From: Hanleya hanleyi
Taxonomy: Eukaryota > Mollusca > Polyplacophora > Lepidopleurida > Hanleyidae
Direction: 5' to 3'
Length of the DNA: 64,000 nucleotides
Assembly (NCBI GenBank): GCA_036873755.1
Contig: JAVTVY010025216.1
Location: 50,777-114,776 of the forward strand
Shown here: piece after piece, positions 1 through 13,300 of the stretch
How positions within the stretch are numbered: position 1 is the stretch's first letter
How the letters are laid out: each line of letters begins with the position of its first letter
Position numbers and translations under genes: made by a program
Notes under the pieces: generated by a model
Databases searched by the model: none
Told to the model about the DNA's origin: nothing
Seen by the model: only the letters and a program-made list of their open reading frames with translations

Positions 1-166
1 TCTACATCGAAAAGGCGATAGAGATCTTGGACGTTTAAAGTGAAATCCTGTTGCGGGTTGAGAACGCCATAACTTCTGTAATTCCCAGCTCCGGAAGAAA
101 TGTGTAGCTGCAAAATCTCCCTCATCACACAGTTGTTCGATATTGCATGGCGCAAATCTCTTCCAC
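1..166 (-). CDS. Partial exon at left edge, probable next exon of the tandem S8 gene
   Basis: A strong acceptor lies just upstream on the minus strand: a T-rich tract followed by GCATTCAG, with the exon beginning at 166. Two frames stay open to the window edge. In the phase-1 frame that fits the preceding exon, the peptide contains NNCVMREIL and, further on, SYGVLNP. This resembles the exon at 24069-23911 (VVMKILL ... GYGCLDY), which would be the matching region after the first S8 domain. The other open frame (containing FAPCNIEQLCDEGDF) also reads well, so the frame is not settled. The exon continues beyond base 1. Function is unknown; by position it would be a C-terminal extension of the pseudo-S8 unit. 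Confidence 0.4.
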
Positions 167-1906
167 CTGAATGCAATAAAATAACAGATGATATGATTTA
201 ATAATGTAATGAATGTGTAGATACAAGCATTCCAATAGTTATATGTAATGCAGAAAATTTCACATATAATGTGTCACACTACCATCGAATTTCATCCAGG
301 CTTTATATCGCTACAAGTAAAGTGGCTGAGACAGTAAATATCGTTTCAATGAATTGTCAAGGATCGGTTGAACCGCAACGTCGGAAGGCGTGTATCATTA
401 CTTTAAAAAGAAAAATATGTTCTATAATCTGTCTACAAGATACCTACACTGACCTTAAACATAAAAAAGATTACAAGGCATGATGTTGATAGTGACCCCC
501 AAGTTAACTATATTATAATAAATCTTGAAATACACCCATGACCAGTCACTTTAGTAAGTCGTTATGCTCCGAACAAAAAACTTTATTTTTTAATAGAACA
601 TAATGTAAAAGAACACAGGACACTGGTGATTTTGACAAAAAAATATTTACAATAATATACTCTCAAATACAGAGCTTAATATACTTCTCTGTATATTTTC
701 GGACCAGATTTTAATTGAAACATACAAGGCATATAAAGACACCAGAGTAGATAAATTCAATCAAAATGAGCCTTGTTTTCGAAACATTTCCAATCCTGAA
801 TCAGTGTGTTGCAAAATCACATTTTCGTAAGGTATGACTTTTGCAATATATTGCTTCTACATATATATTCTCTGATATTTTGAGCAACGAACGCGAGAGG
901 CTCACTGAATTTAGTAACTATAGTCCTTTGTATATGAGTGAGAGAGGAGAGATTCTATATCTTTTGTTTTATATTCCAAATAAAATAAAAGATTTATAAA
1001 AAAATGGGCGTCAGATTAGACATTTGATACTCCATACAGAATATCCAAATCTATAATCTTATTATCCTTTCCATACGATGCTGCTGGCACATAATTGCTA
1101 TGTGTATAAACTAGAACGAATATGATAGGTATTCACATAATCGCATACGCTCCGTCATGCACAAGGGACTGTATTACACGAGATGATTAAGAACCCCACT
1201 TTTATGCTCTATATATGTTCTGCCTCTGGCTAGTATATTTGGAAACTCTTTGAACGGGCATGAGATGATAATACTATCACCTGAAATCAAGCGTAAGGTG
1301 GTACTACTATCTGTTGTAGGCCCCGTACTTTGATATATGAAATTTTGATTGTAAATCAACATTGGCTTCTTTGAACACCTAAATAGGTTATATACCTGTG
1401 CACTTTAGTGATGACAAGTGAGGTATGGTATGCTCAGTAAATTAACATGACAAGGCCTATGGAATACTGTCACCTTTACCTTCGACCTCTTAACTGATAG
1501 ATTTCTCTGGAATCACTGAACTGCCATGATTATCGTGCAATATATCTGGTTCTACGTTTCTTGACGCTATAATCAAAGCGTGACTGAGATGCATACTCTG
1601 GAAAGTGTCATGGAAATTCATTTGGATAAAAAATAGTGATCGGTGTGACATTTTATGTAAGAAACATCATTGAAAACTGTTGACCGCTTCTCTCTTGATT
1701 AAACCAGCTTGTGTTTTTATTATGTTATGTTTATGTTATGTTTTAACACGTTTAGAAATGATGCGAGCTATTGTACGAAAACGCCTTTCAGTTAGTGACG
1801 CGGAAATGCGTTTATGTACGACGACTGCATTGAATATCGGAAATGACGCCTGATATCGGAGGAGTAGTGTTCATATTTTTACAACCACGTCTGTGCTGTA
1901 ATTTAC
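167..1906. other. Intron of the S8 gene, AT-rich
   Basis: The stretch lies between two supported acceptor/donor pairs. Apart from a retroelement fragment at 1568-1745 I see no gene. A minus-strand open stretch at 1362-1174 has an acceptor-like site and a stop codon but no recognisable content. Confidence 0.4.
1568..1745 (+). repeat. Fragment of the 3' region of the RT retroelement family
   Basis: The segment from AATCAAAGCGTGACTGAGAT through GAAAACTGTTGACCGCTTCTC is shared with the copy at about 34.98-35.15 kb and, reverse-complemented, with copies near 32.2, 33.7 and 38.1 kb. It is a short truncated relic in the orientation of the 34.7-kb copy. Confidence 0.5.
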
Positions 1907-2053
1907 CAATCTCTTCGACATGGTCCAGAATATGGATAATGATGTTCGCTGCCATTTCGCAGGATTTCACTGGACTGCTTCCCGGCAAGATAAAATCAAA
2001 CTCTCGTCCACGGTTTACCAGTAAGGGAGCATGGCATCTATCATGGTGGGTTC
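1907..2053 (-). CDS. Exon of S8 gene: C-terminal part of the degenerate S8 domain
   Basis: The 147-bp class 1-1 exon starts after TTCCATTGACAG and ends at ATTG|GTAAAT. Joined to the exon ending at 17827, the split codon becomes GGA (Gly). The junction then reads NVIVIG-THHD, matching NVICVG-SHDA in the intact S8 exon at 30.6 kb, which has no intron there. Further matches are GREFDFILPG against GREVDILGHG, and a final helix ending VEEIG against ADLIG, both followed by a phase-1 donor. About 18 residues before the Ser motif appear to be missing. GTSYATP is replaced by GSSPVKS, so one Ser may be kept but the context is not canonical. I read this as the end of a pseudoprotease domain. The partner exon lies 15.8 kb away because a large transposon sits in the intron. 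Confidence 0.62.
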
Positions 2054-2212
2054 CTGTCAATGGAAACATAGTACCGGCGGATATTTTATTTCTTGTATAA
2101 GCAATTTTACACTTGAAGAATTGGAACTGAAGAACGTCCATGTAGAACAGAACACTGACCCCAATTTTTCGTACTTTTAAGTATACGCATATTTTACAAC
2201 CCTATCCCAGGG

Positions 2213-2570
2213 CGTATTGCGCTGCGCTCCATTTAGCCCTGTAGGAGTCTCGCCAATTTTGCAGGATTCTTGTAAATTCACAGAAGTGCTACCTTTAATT
2301 GTTGTATCGATCACAAAAACTTCTATTTATCTTGAAATATACCAAACATTTAACAAAAATGTCACCTGTTTTGAATGCAGCTTTTTACAATTTTATCCTA
2401 GAGCTACATGTATATGTTGTGGAAAGATATATCGGTAAATATCAGGTGATATCAATTCGCCCAGATTGACGGTCGCCATATTCGTTTACCCTGACGACAG
2501 ATGACCTCTGGTCAACTCCGGCACAGTCCAAGAGACCCTGACAGCGCTGAATGAAAAGGCGCAAAGCAGA
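2213..2570. mobile_element. MITE, copy 1
   Basis: Imperfect terminal inverted repeats of about 36 bp run inward from TTGCGC and end in GTCTC, at 2213-2251 and 2531-2570. A second copy at 31633-31988 shares both ends and internal blocks such as GATATCAATTCGCCCAG and GGTCAACTCCGG. There is no coding capacity. I could not define a target duplication. Confidence 0.55.
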
Positions 2571-2918
2571 ACACAATGGATGCCCGGTACAGCTTGTCGT
2601 GTTACTTATCGTGTTACTTGTTCATAATAATTTTCATCATTGAGTTAACGACAGAATAGCTATAAAAGTAGTCTCGTCAGTAATGTTTTAACTGGATTCT
2701 TTAATTTGGGAATCTGTTATATTAGTCTATCTGGGTCGACTATGGTAATCATCTGGACGAATCGGCTGAAACCGTTTCTGAAATAATGTTAGGCATGTAC
2801 TAACAAAAAAATGTATGATTTACACTCTAAAGTAACAGGTTTTCGACAAAATGGTGCTGTTTTTAGTGGATGGGGAGAATGAATCTTCCTCCTAAGCGGC
2901 AAATTATACGTTGAAACT

Positions 2919-2924
2919 TGCGTG
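2919..2924 (+). repeat. Left 6-bp target-site duplication (TGCGTG)
   Basis: TGCGTG directly precedes the first base of the left arm, AGTAGTATAT. The same hexamer follows the last base of the right arm at 17367-17372. Confidence 0.7.
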
Positions 2925-3277
2925 AGTAGTATATCGGGTCTAACCGCCAGATAACCGCCTATCCCTTTAATATGGGAGCCTAATTTGCCTCCACATGTGA
3001 CCTTTTACCCCTATGAGTCTGCAGAATGACGTCAGAGTGACGAGGGAATTTCCCGAGGGTTAAGAATAAGAGTGTTTTCACGAATGAATTAGGTCAATCA
3101 GAAACAAAACCGGAAATAGCCGATATCTCGCGAATGGCAAGGGCTAAGTTTATGGGACTTTGACTAATGAATACCTTACAACGAACGTTTGAATATACCA
3201 CCGACAACATCATTTCTGGGTGAGTTGTTATCGACGACAAGCTATACCTATGAAATAAGCGGTAGAGAGGTACTAAA

Positions 3278-3690
3278 CAACATTGTCTTGATTAGAGCCA
3301 ATTCTGCCCACTACGCAAAATTTGTTCCCTGGGCGTGTGAGAATCTATTTCTTACTGTCGGACTAAATATCGTCAGTCTGTTAAAATACGGAGAAGAGAC
3401 TAATAAACCGAGCCCATTATACCACTGCCAGTATCAGGGCTTCTGGGTTATTTCTTATCTACGAGAAGCTAACGCTTAATAAACGGGAGATGATGCTGAA
3501 TACGGTAATGTGTTGGCTGGGCTGCTACAACATCGGTTTGATTAGAGGCAGATACTTTCAAGGAATTATGGCATAAACTACACCAAATTCGTTCCCTGTG
3601 CGTGCAGGAGACTTTCTATCGGACTAAATACCGTCAGTATGTTAAAATGCCGAAAACAGAAAAGCCAACCGAGCCCCATACCTTATTACG
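3278..3690. repeat. Internal direct duplication near the arm end
   Basis: Segments of about 150-165 bp at about 3278-3425 and 3525-3690 share TTGATTAGAG, TTCGTTCCCTG-like, GGACTAAATA.CGTCAGT and GTTAAAATnC blocks at an offset of about 247 bp. The right arm carries the mirror copies at about 16.6-17.0 kb, so the duplication predates arm formation. Confidence 0.55.
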
Positions 3691-4027
3691 GTATACTTGC
3701 CCATTCTGCAGCGAACTGCTAGGTATAAAGGTATTGCGTTAAAGGGCTGAGGGAAGGGGGACTAATCTATAGAGCTCGAATACGCGAGTTAAGACTCGGT
3801 TCCTCGAGTCGTGTAACAGATCAACAGACATGAAAGACGAGAACAACAACAACAGATAATGTACATATTGATGTTTTAGTCATGAACATGGGCCTTCACC
3901 TGCATACAACACTGACAGACGGGGCTGTAGAACACATAGACGTTGTTTTCGTGATACGTTAAACACGGTGTCGTCGATGACTGTACGAGGAATGGCAGAA
4001 GTTACAAATCCAAAACGATGATCCACA

Positions 4028-4060
4028 TATATAAGAGGTCCAAGCGCTCACATTGTAGTG
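4028..4060 (+). promoter_or_regulatory. Candidate TATA promoter in left arm
   Basis: TATATAAGAG at 4028 is followed about 25 bp later by an initiator-like CTCACATT. The mirror copy is in the right arm, so both would fire towards the element centre. No clear downstream coding exon was found, so this rests on motif spacing only. Confidence 0.3.
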
Positions 4061-7000
4061 CGGCCATTGTACCAGAGACTATTCAGTTTACAGCACGAAC
4101 AGTTTAGCGTGGGTATCGCGAATCTAGACTAGCATACAGGGACGCTAATTTAAACGTTGGTTCTTCTTTCCCGGTGTATTGAACAAACATGGCGATAGTT
4201 GTAATTTTCATTTTTTGTTTTAGATGGATACATGTCTCATTGCCGCAGTAAGGTATTAGCGCAGTTGACGTGTATTTGCCGTCACGTTGTACTCGCGAGA
4301 AGTGAATATAAGATATTAAGCCCAGCCCGTCACAGCGAGAGAGGGATAATGAAAAAAAAAGGAACAAACAACGTGTTTACTGAGCAAAATTAATATCTTA
4401 ACAGTTCATGCACTTGTTGAACATGTTAAACGAGTATATGGTACTTATCGAGAAAACAACAAACGTTAAGTTTGGATGTACGATATCCGCCGACCGGTTA
4501 CAAATACGTATATCGGCATGGCGTCAGATCCGACATTCAATGTTCAGCCGTGGTCGTTCAACAATGTTCGAGTCCATAATTGACCTATTCCGTATGAAAG
4601 TTCGCACCAATTCTAAATGTGTATGAAATAAAGAAATTTAAATACAAGAATATGTTTTGTCAGAGAGCATGTTTCATTGATGTCGGAAAGACACCATGGT
4701 GTTCTTTACATATAATAACTGACCATCATTCTTCATCATAAGTTTTCCAGAGTATATATCTCACACAATAATCGTGGTTGTTAACAGGGCCAGAGAAGTA
4801 CATGCTATTCACACCACAGCATTAAGCGGAATTGGACAAAAGGTACGAGACAGAGATCGTGCACGTCAAATAGGTTGTTTCAAACGTGTCTTCATGTACA
4901 ATGGATCAACAAGACCTTGAGAGGAATATTTTTGCTATTAAGATCTACTCGTGCTGTTTAATTATCATATCTTAATAATACGGCTATGTTCGTCTACTAG
5001 CTTGTGGGGCATCTCATAACTCGTTAATGCTATCCACGTGTATTAAGTTGAAAACGCACAAATAAGTTATGCAGCAAGTCTTGTACAAGCGAGCACCATT
5101 ATGTGAACATTGCGTGAAAAAATATTGTAAGTATTCCAGTAACTAAAATATTTATTTAATAGGCCTAAATCATACCAGCCCTCTGTGAGTACGTTTGTTT
5201 GTGGAGATCACCATGATAGTGTTACTATTATACATATAAGTGTACATACCAGGTTTTCGGGAGACAACATTTTAATACAAGAAAAAACAACCCCTTTAAG
5301 TCTCTAGAGCGGACACGGTACTGAAATATCCCCTCGTTTCCAAGCTGATGGTGTTTTGACCGTGTCTTGTTAGTTATGTCCACATAATTTACTGTTTAAT
5401 ACAGTTGTATATGCTTTATGATATCCACTTGCACTATACATGTGTTCAAGTATAACCTATAGTCAATGTGAACTGCAACCCATGAAGTCACCGGCTCCAG
5501 AAAGTCACAGTTATTTCGTCACAATTTCATCGGTTATTTCGATACGGCACGGGTTTTCCCAACAGGTTTGTTAAAGTCCATCATGTCTCCATGACATATT
5601 TTTTTCCAAACTTCCAGTCTGTCAACCAATCGCTGACAGATTGCATTCGTCTATGCACCAATTCGAATATTGCTGCAGTCATCTCGGTGTCAGCAGACGT
5701 GTTTGGCAGTTTCAGTATAACAAAGGTATGTATATTTCGCTGCTAGAAAATAACTTGGCTTGAGTTCCTATACATCTTAGACACTTTGGGTAATTTTTTG
5801 TAAATTCATTCTGTACGTTCAATATTGGCTCAACGTGAAAAGTGTAGATTACCCACGGACAGGTTTGTCTAGAAAATATGATAAGGACTATTGATGAAAC
5901 ATTACCGTATTAACAGCTTATATGTTCGTACCGAAAACTGTTCTCTATGAACTGAATGGATTTCAAACCAAACACATGCTGTTCGTGTAATCAGTATGAT
6001 ATAATTCATCACGACAAACTAATCTACAATTAGAATGAACTACTCATCGATTTCAATATTAACACGTTTCAATCTTGGCTGGATGATGAGGCCTCAACAC
6101 CAAGACATTATTGTTCACCCTTACAGATTTTATATACGAAACGTATATGGGAACGTTCGAATTATTTCTTTACTACGGTGCTATGACACACTTATACCTA
6201 CATCTGGCATGATCTAGTTTTAATATAGACGTGGAAAATCCATATAACTTATTTCAGTCCGACAGTTGTTTATGTTAACAAAAAACGTTCATAATATATA
6301 TGGACATTATGAAGTTCACATGTTTCGGGAAACCAATAAATACACGAGTTCATAATTGTTTACATATTGTCAAGTATTTAACGTTCAAATTTATCGATAG
6401 TTCGATATAATCCTATTCGTTACAAGGGCTGGTAGTAGGATAGCCTTACACATTTTTCCTCGGAACGGTAAACAGCGCTGTCCGGGTATACCGTGAGCAA
6501 TAGCAACCAAACCAAATCACGTGTGTATATGTGGGTACGAAGAACCTACATCCGAAAACTTGTTTTCCACGTATTGTCTCATATTCAATGGGAGTGATAA
6601 CAAGCAGTGGGCTGCTGAGGATAATTGTTTTAAAGAAAGGTCCTCATGTCGTATGTCAGTCGAGTTTTCCTAAAAAAAATAATTTGAGATGAAGTTTCAC
6701 AATTTAAAGAAAGAGTAAATCAGTTCAACTTATGCGCTGTGCAGTGTGTTAAGTTTTAACTATCCGGTACTATAGGCTTTCCTGTAGAGGAAAATGCCCC
6801 CATGTGACGTCACCGAATCCAACACAATGTTTATGAGTTGACTGTATTAAACTGAAGTTATTGGGCTATCAGAAAAGAACTGAACTATGGCACAATGTTG
6901 GACAGTTCACTGGTGAGATGTTTATTCGGACTGGGCTAACTGAACCGAAACATTCCGCATCATGTTTTACAAGAAATCCCCATTTAATGCAAGTCACATC

Positions 7001-9149
7001 AGAGCCATTACTCGGCGGATAGTACTGGATAAGGTTCACAAATTATTCGCATTTCGGTCGGTTTTGTAAAAACCATTTGTTGGAACACTTCATTTGGTTT
7101 ATATTGTTAAACATAACTTTTCAATTTAATTATTAATTACTTGTACAGTTTTATACATCGACTCGGTGAGATTTCCCTTTTCTCTTTTTTTTCTGTTTTA
7201 TTTTTTGTTTTAGTTATAGTTTCGAAAGATCAACATTTTGTCATGACAATATGTTTAAGACTTCGATTAGTAAAGTTTCCATATTTTTCGCTCATGGTAT
7301 CATATAACTCCTACTCGAAATCAGTTTTGGTTATTGCTGTTCTCTTTTTTAACGTGATAAGCCTGTTTCATCTTGATAGATCAAAATGGTTTGAAATTTT
7401 TAAGACATGAATTGGACTTTGACAGTTTTTGTACAGCTTTAATCTGCCATAACAATGTCCGGTTTAATTCTTGCTTTACCATATATGATCGTTCCATTGC
7501 TACAAATGGTGCATCATTCAAACTGTTTTATTGCTCTTGACAGTTTTGTATAGGGAAAGAGTTTTGTTTGAACAAATCACAATATTGCTTATGTGCAATT
7601 ATAAATCATTTGGTAAAAGTTGTTTATTTCAATACACACTTTCATTACTTGTTATAATTTTATTATCAGGAAACTATATTTGTCTAGTACATTCACACTC
7701 GAAAACTCTTAGTCGGTTTGGCACAATTTTTTTATCAAGATGTGGTAGTATTAGTGTTTCTTTTAGCCAAAGACAGAGTAGTCTGTTTCTCTATATCAAA
7801 GCAATTCATTGTTTTGAGCAAGTTTGGATGGATTTTAATGAATTTTGTGCGGACATTTGATTTGGGAGTATTTTTGTCTGAGCTCAAGCTTTAAAACATG
7901 TGGTTTGAGTACCAGAGCATCGTTTTATTCGGTTAGATGAACACATTTTGAAGTATGTTTTGGTTTCATTTCAAGTAGTATTTTGTGCTTGGAAGTTAAT
8001 CTGGTCCAAATTGTCTTGTTCATACATAAGCAGTTGAGTGAATGGAAACTTTCCAATGTGTCGGGTAATTGTGTTTGTTGGTTCTGACTGACTTCAGTGA
8101 ATTTGTAGTGTCCAAACTTGAATATTCATCGTCAAACAAACAATTTTTCTATAGTATAGCAGTGCCGGTCATGTTTATTTCGCCTACATTGCATATTAAA
8201 CCCGTATGTAACTGAGTTTCTCGGGGAACGATTTTCTTTTTTATTCATACCTGTACATTAATACAGCAAGTTAAAATATGTGGAAAATATGGTCTGACTG
8301 CCTGATCCACACAGATATGCAAGAGCTAGAAATCCGTATTGATACGTTCCTCCAGGAGAAAACACTAAGTGTAGAACGTTACTCCGACTAAACGCTTCAA
8401 AGCTACATTTAATTTTGGGATGTATCCTAACATTGTCCTGCTAACATATGGTGTCGTTCAGTTTGACTGGCCATAAAGAGTAGGTCGTGCCGGCCACGTC
8501 ACCCCACACATGTTCCCTCAAACTTTTACTACAAAAGACGCATAGCAACTTATACATATCTAAGTTTTCATTGTGATATATCTGTAAAAAAAATATCATC
8601 TAACATTCAGGTCACCCAATATTCTATCCCGGTATTTCCAAACGTCTCCAGTTTCTATCAACTCAAGATTCATATTATCCTTTCTGCATTGCTTATACAC
8701 AAGTAGAATCAGTTTCCATTTTTTGTTCAATGATATATCCCAGTGTTTCCCCCTGGTTTGTCCAATGTACATTTTCACCAATCCACAGAAATGTTATATA
8801 ATGGTACGTAAATTCATCCAGTATCTCCCTCGTTTTACCATATCCCAGTACTACCCTGTATACATAGGCACAAATACTACAAGTCATTCAAATGTATTTC
8901 CCCCTATCATTGCAATATTACAACGCTAAAGACGCGGCACAATGCAATAATTAATTCCAATGTACTTTCAGAATTTCACTCTGCATGTTATAGTCACCAG
9001 CGGTGCTTTGAACCGCATATCTGTATGGATTGTACATTTAAATCACAGCTGCAAACAACCTGTAAACCCTGAAATAACTATTGAATCATACAGATCTATA
9101 TTCGTTTTGGGTTTTCCCCGTCTATTGACTTATTAAGCTCTATCCGGCC

Positions 9150-9880
9150 ATTGGGGAGAGTCAGAGATTAGTATGACAGTCAACCAATCAAAATGTAGAT
9201 GTCTTTTTTCAACGTTGTACATGAAAGCCTATTGCCGTTACTTCGTATCATTTCACATCACGCCCTCCCACAGGAACGACGTATGTATTCTCTCTCTTCT
9301 AGATATTAACATCGGTTGACACACCCTTTGTGAGATATACGCTTTAATACTTTTGCAGGTATAATTGCTATTACGAGAGGCCAGATTGAAGACCCACCAG
9401 TGTGAATTATATTCTTCGGGTAACGGTAGTGGTAAGTACCTCTGCGTATAACCAATTAGAACATAGATGATGAAGTTCAACCATTGAACATACGATTGTC
9501 AGAGAACGAATAACTCAAGGACAATACGTAGCCAATGAAACATGCGTGCCCTGGTTCTATACGCCTAAGAGCCAGGCATATGAGATAGTCAGTGATTAGT
9601 ATGTCAGTCAACTAAACATGTTACACGTTCACATAAAAAGATACCACCGTTATTTCAAACCGTTTCACACCACACTCTTGAAAGGGAATGACGTCTAGAT
9701 ATTAACGTCGATTGACAAAGCGTTATGAGATTGCCAAATATGTTTGTTTATCTTTTGTAGATTTCCTTGTTATTACGAGAGGTCAGATTTAAGACCCAAT
9801 AGTGTGCCGTATATTCTTTGGATAACGGTAGTGGCAAGTATCTCTTTGTATAACCAATTAGAACATACTATTGAACATAC
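9150..9880. repeat. Internal direct duplication near the spacer
   Basis: Two segments of about 300 bp (about 9150-9470 and 9580-9865) share TAGATATTAAC.TCG.TTGAC, TATTACGAGAGG.CAGATT and GTATAACCAATTAGAACATA. The right arm carries both as well, so the element has four copies in all. Confidence 0.6.
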
Positions 9881-9920
9881 GATTGTAAGACAAAGAATGC
9901 CACAAAAAATAGGTAAGTCT

Positions 9921-10344
9921 GTAAGATCAAGAGACCTGCTCCATACATAAGAGGGCAACGGACGTGGTAAGTGTTTTATTGTATATAAAGCTTGGACTCG
10001 AACAGTTTATATGAAGCGAATCATTCGTCAATAGACAAGGACGACTAGAACATAAAGGTTGATGTTTGTCCTTTCAATACTACGAGTGGCAGACAGCCAT
10101 TGAGATTAAAAGCTAGCGTTAAGGTCCACCAAAAGTTCGTTGTACGTAAAAAGGGTAAAAGTGGCCAGTACTACGGGCTATAGGATACAAAATTATAGGA
10201 TATAAAAAATTACGAAAGCATGGTAGATGTAATGCAGTAAACGGAGCGACAATGTAAGCGCGTCTTTCCTCGTTGAAGAACTAATGCGAAATGAGTTGAA
10301 CAGCATATGTCTAACCTATGTATATACAAACCTTCCGTACACGT
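9921..10344. other. Central spacer of the foldback element
   Basis: Unique sequence between the arms with no long ORF. It holds a TATATAAAG box at about 9982 and a short repeat GGATACAAAATTATAGGATA. Nothing identifies a coding function. Confidence 0.5.
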
Positions 10345-13300
10345 AGGCTTACCTATTTTTGGTGGCATTCTTTGTCTTACAATCGTATGTTCAATAGTAT
10401 GTTCTAATTGGTTATACAAAGAGATACTTGCCACTACCGTTATCCAAAGAATATACGGCACACTATTGGGTCTTAAATCTGACCTCTCGTAATAACAAGG
10501 AAATCTACAAAAGATAAACAAACATATTTGGCAATCTCATACCGCTTTGTCAATCGACGTTAATATCTAGACGTCATTCCCTTTCAAGAGTGTGGTGTGA
10601 AACGGTTTGAAATAACGGTGATATCTTTTTATGTGAACGTGTAACATAAATTCTGCATTTTGTTTAGTTGACTGACATACTCATCACTGACTATCTCATA
10701 TGCCTGGCTCTTAGGCGTATACTACCAGGGCACGCATGTTTCATTGGCTACGTATTGTCCTTGAGTTATTCTTTCTCTGACAATCGTATGTTCAATGGTT
10801 GAACTTCATCATCTATGTTATAATTGGTTATACGCAGAGGTACTTACCACTACCGTTACCCGAAGAATATACTTCACACTGGTGGGTTTTCAATCTGGCC
10901 TCTCGTAATAGCAATTATACCTGCAAAAGTAAAAAAGCGTATATCTCACAAAGGGTGTGTCAACCGATGTTAATATCTAGAAGAGAGAGAATACATACGT
11001 CGTTCCTGTGGGAGAGCGTGATGTGAAATGATACGAAGTAACGGTAATAGGCTTTCATGTACAACGTTGAAAAAGACATCTACATTTTGATTGGTTGACT
11101 GTCATACTAATCTCTGACTCTCCCCAATGGCCGGATAGAGCTTAATAAGTCAATAGACGGGGAAAACCCAAAACGAATATAGATCTGTATGATTCAATAG
11201 TTGTTTCGGGGTTTACAGGTTATTTGCAGCTGTGATTTAAATGTACAATCCATACAGATATGCGGTTCAAAGCATCGCTGGTGACTATAACATGCAGAGT
11301 GAAATTCTGAAAGTACATTGGAATTAATTATTGCATTGTGCCGCGTCTTTAGCGTTGTAATATTGCAATGATAGGGGGAAATACATTTGAATGACTTGTA
11401 GTATTTGTGCCTGTGTATACAGGGTAGTACTGGGATATGGTAAAACGAGGGAGATACTGGATGAATTTACCTACCATTATATAACATTTCTGTGGATTGG
11501 TGAAAATGTACATTGGACAAACCAGGGGGGGGGGGGGAAACACTGGGATATGTCATTGAACAAAAAATGGAAACTGATTCTACTTGTGTATAAGCAATGC
11601 AGAAAGGATAATATGAATCTTGAGTTGATAGAAACTGGAGACGTTTGGAAATACCGGGATAGAATATTGGGTGACCTGAATGTTAGATGATATTTTTTTA
11701 CAGATATGTGAAAACTTAGATATGTATAAGTGGCTATGCGTCTTTTGTAGTAAAAGTTTGAGGGAACGTGGGTGGTTTGACGTGGCCGGCACGACCTACT
11801 CTTTATGGCCAGTCAAACTGAACGACACCATATGTTAGCAGGACAATGTTAGGATACATCCCAAAATTAACTGTAGCTTTGAAGCGTTTAGTCGGACTAA
11901 CGTTCTACACTTAGTGTTTTCTCCTGGAAGAACGTATAAATACGGATTTCTAGCTCTTGCATATCTGTGTGGATCAGGCAGTCAGACCATATTTTCCACA
12001 TATTTTAACTTGCTGTATTAATGTATAGGTATGAATAAAAAAGAAAATCGTTCCCCGAGAAACTCAGTTACATACGGGTTTAATATGCAATGTAGGCGAA
12101 ATAAACATGACCGGCACTGCTATACTATAGAAGAATTGTTTGTCTGACGATGAATACTCAAGTTTGGACACTACAAATTCACTGAAGTCAGTCAGAACCA
12201 ACAAACACAATTACTCGACACATTGGAAAGTTTCCATTCACTCAACTGCTTATGTTTGAACAAGACAATTTGGACCAGATTAACTTCCAAGCACAAAATA
12301 CTACTTGAAATGATTAATAAAACCAAAACATACTTCAAAATGTGTTCATCTAACCGAATAAAACGATGCTCTGGTACTCAAACCACATATTTTAAAGCTT
12401 GAGCTCAGACAAAAATACTCCCAAATCAAATGTCAGCACAAAATTCATTAAAATCCATCCAAACTTGCTCAAAACAATGAATTGCTTTGATATAGAGAAA
12501 CAGACTACTCTGTCTTTGGCTAAAAGAAACACTAATACTACATCTTGATAAAAAAAAATGTGCCAAACCGACTAAGAGTTTTGGAGTGTGAATGTACTAG
12601 ACAAATATAGTTTCCTGATAATAAAATTATAACAAGTAATGAAAGTGTGTATTGAAATAAACAACTTTTACCAAATGATTTATAATTGCACATAAGCAAT
12701 ATTGTGATTTGTTCAAACAAAACTCTTTCCCTATACAAAACTGTCAAGAGCAATAAAACAGTTTGAATGATGCACCATTTGTAGCAATGGAACGATCATA
12801 TATGGTAAAGCAAGAATTAAACCGGACATTGTTATGGCAGATTAAAGCTGTACAAAAACTGTCAAAGTACACTTCATGTCTTAAAAATTTCAAACCATTT
12901 TGATCTATCGAGATGAAACAGGCTTATCACGTTAAAAAAGAGAACAGCAATGACCAAAACTGATTTCGAGTAGGAGTTATATGATACCATGAGCGAGAAA
13001 TATGGAAACTTTACTAATCGAAGTCTTAAACATATTGTCATGACAAAATGTTGATCTTTCGAAACTATAACTAAAACAAAAAATAAAACAGAAAAAAAAG
13101 AAAAAAGGGAAATCTCACCGAGTCGACGTATAAAACTGTACAAGTAATTCATAATTAAATTGAAAAGTTATGTTTAACAATATAAACCAAATGAAGTGTT
13201 CCAACAAATGTTTTTTACAAAACCGACCGAAATGCGAATAATTTGTGAACCTTATCCAGTACTATCCGCCGAGTAATGGCTCTGATGTGACTTGCATTAA

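Larger units (their letters stand above)
2925..9920 (+). repeat. Left arm of the foldback element
   Basis: This arm is the inverted copy of 10345-17366. The match runs from the terminal AGTAGT to the block AATAGGTAAG near 9917, after which the two sequences diverge. The arm includes a T-rich stretch around 7.1-8.2 kb and internal direct duplications. An 89-codon hydrophobic ORF at 7141-7410 recurs in both arms, but copying alone explains that. Confidence 0.85.

Noticed and set aside
1174..1362. Possible terminal exon of the S8 gene (GDSIIISCPF ... stop) on the minus strand
   Set aside because: It would end the protein before the better-supported edge exon at 166-1, has a weak context, and no poly(A) signal follows.
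7141..7860. Hydrophobic ORFs in the foldback arms (also mirrored at 12538-13152)
   Set aside because: T-rich low-complexity sequence gives hydrophobic codons by chance. Presence in both arms reflects arm copying, not selection.
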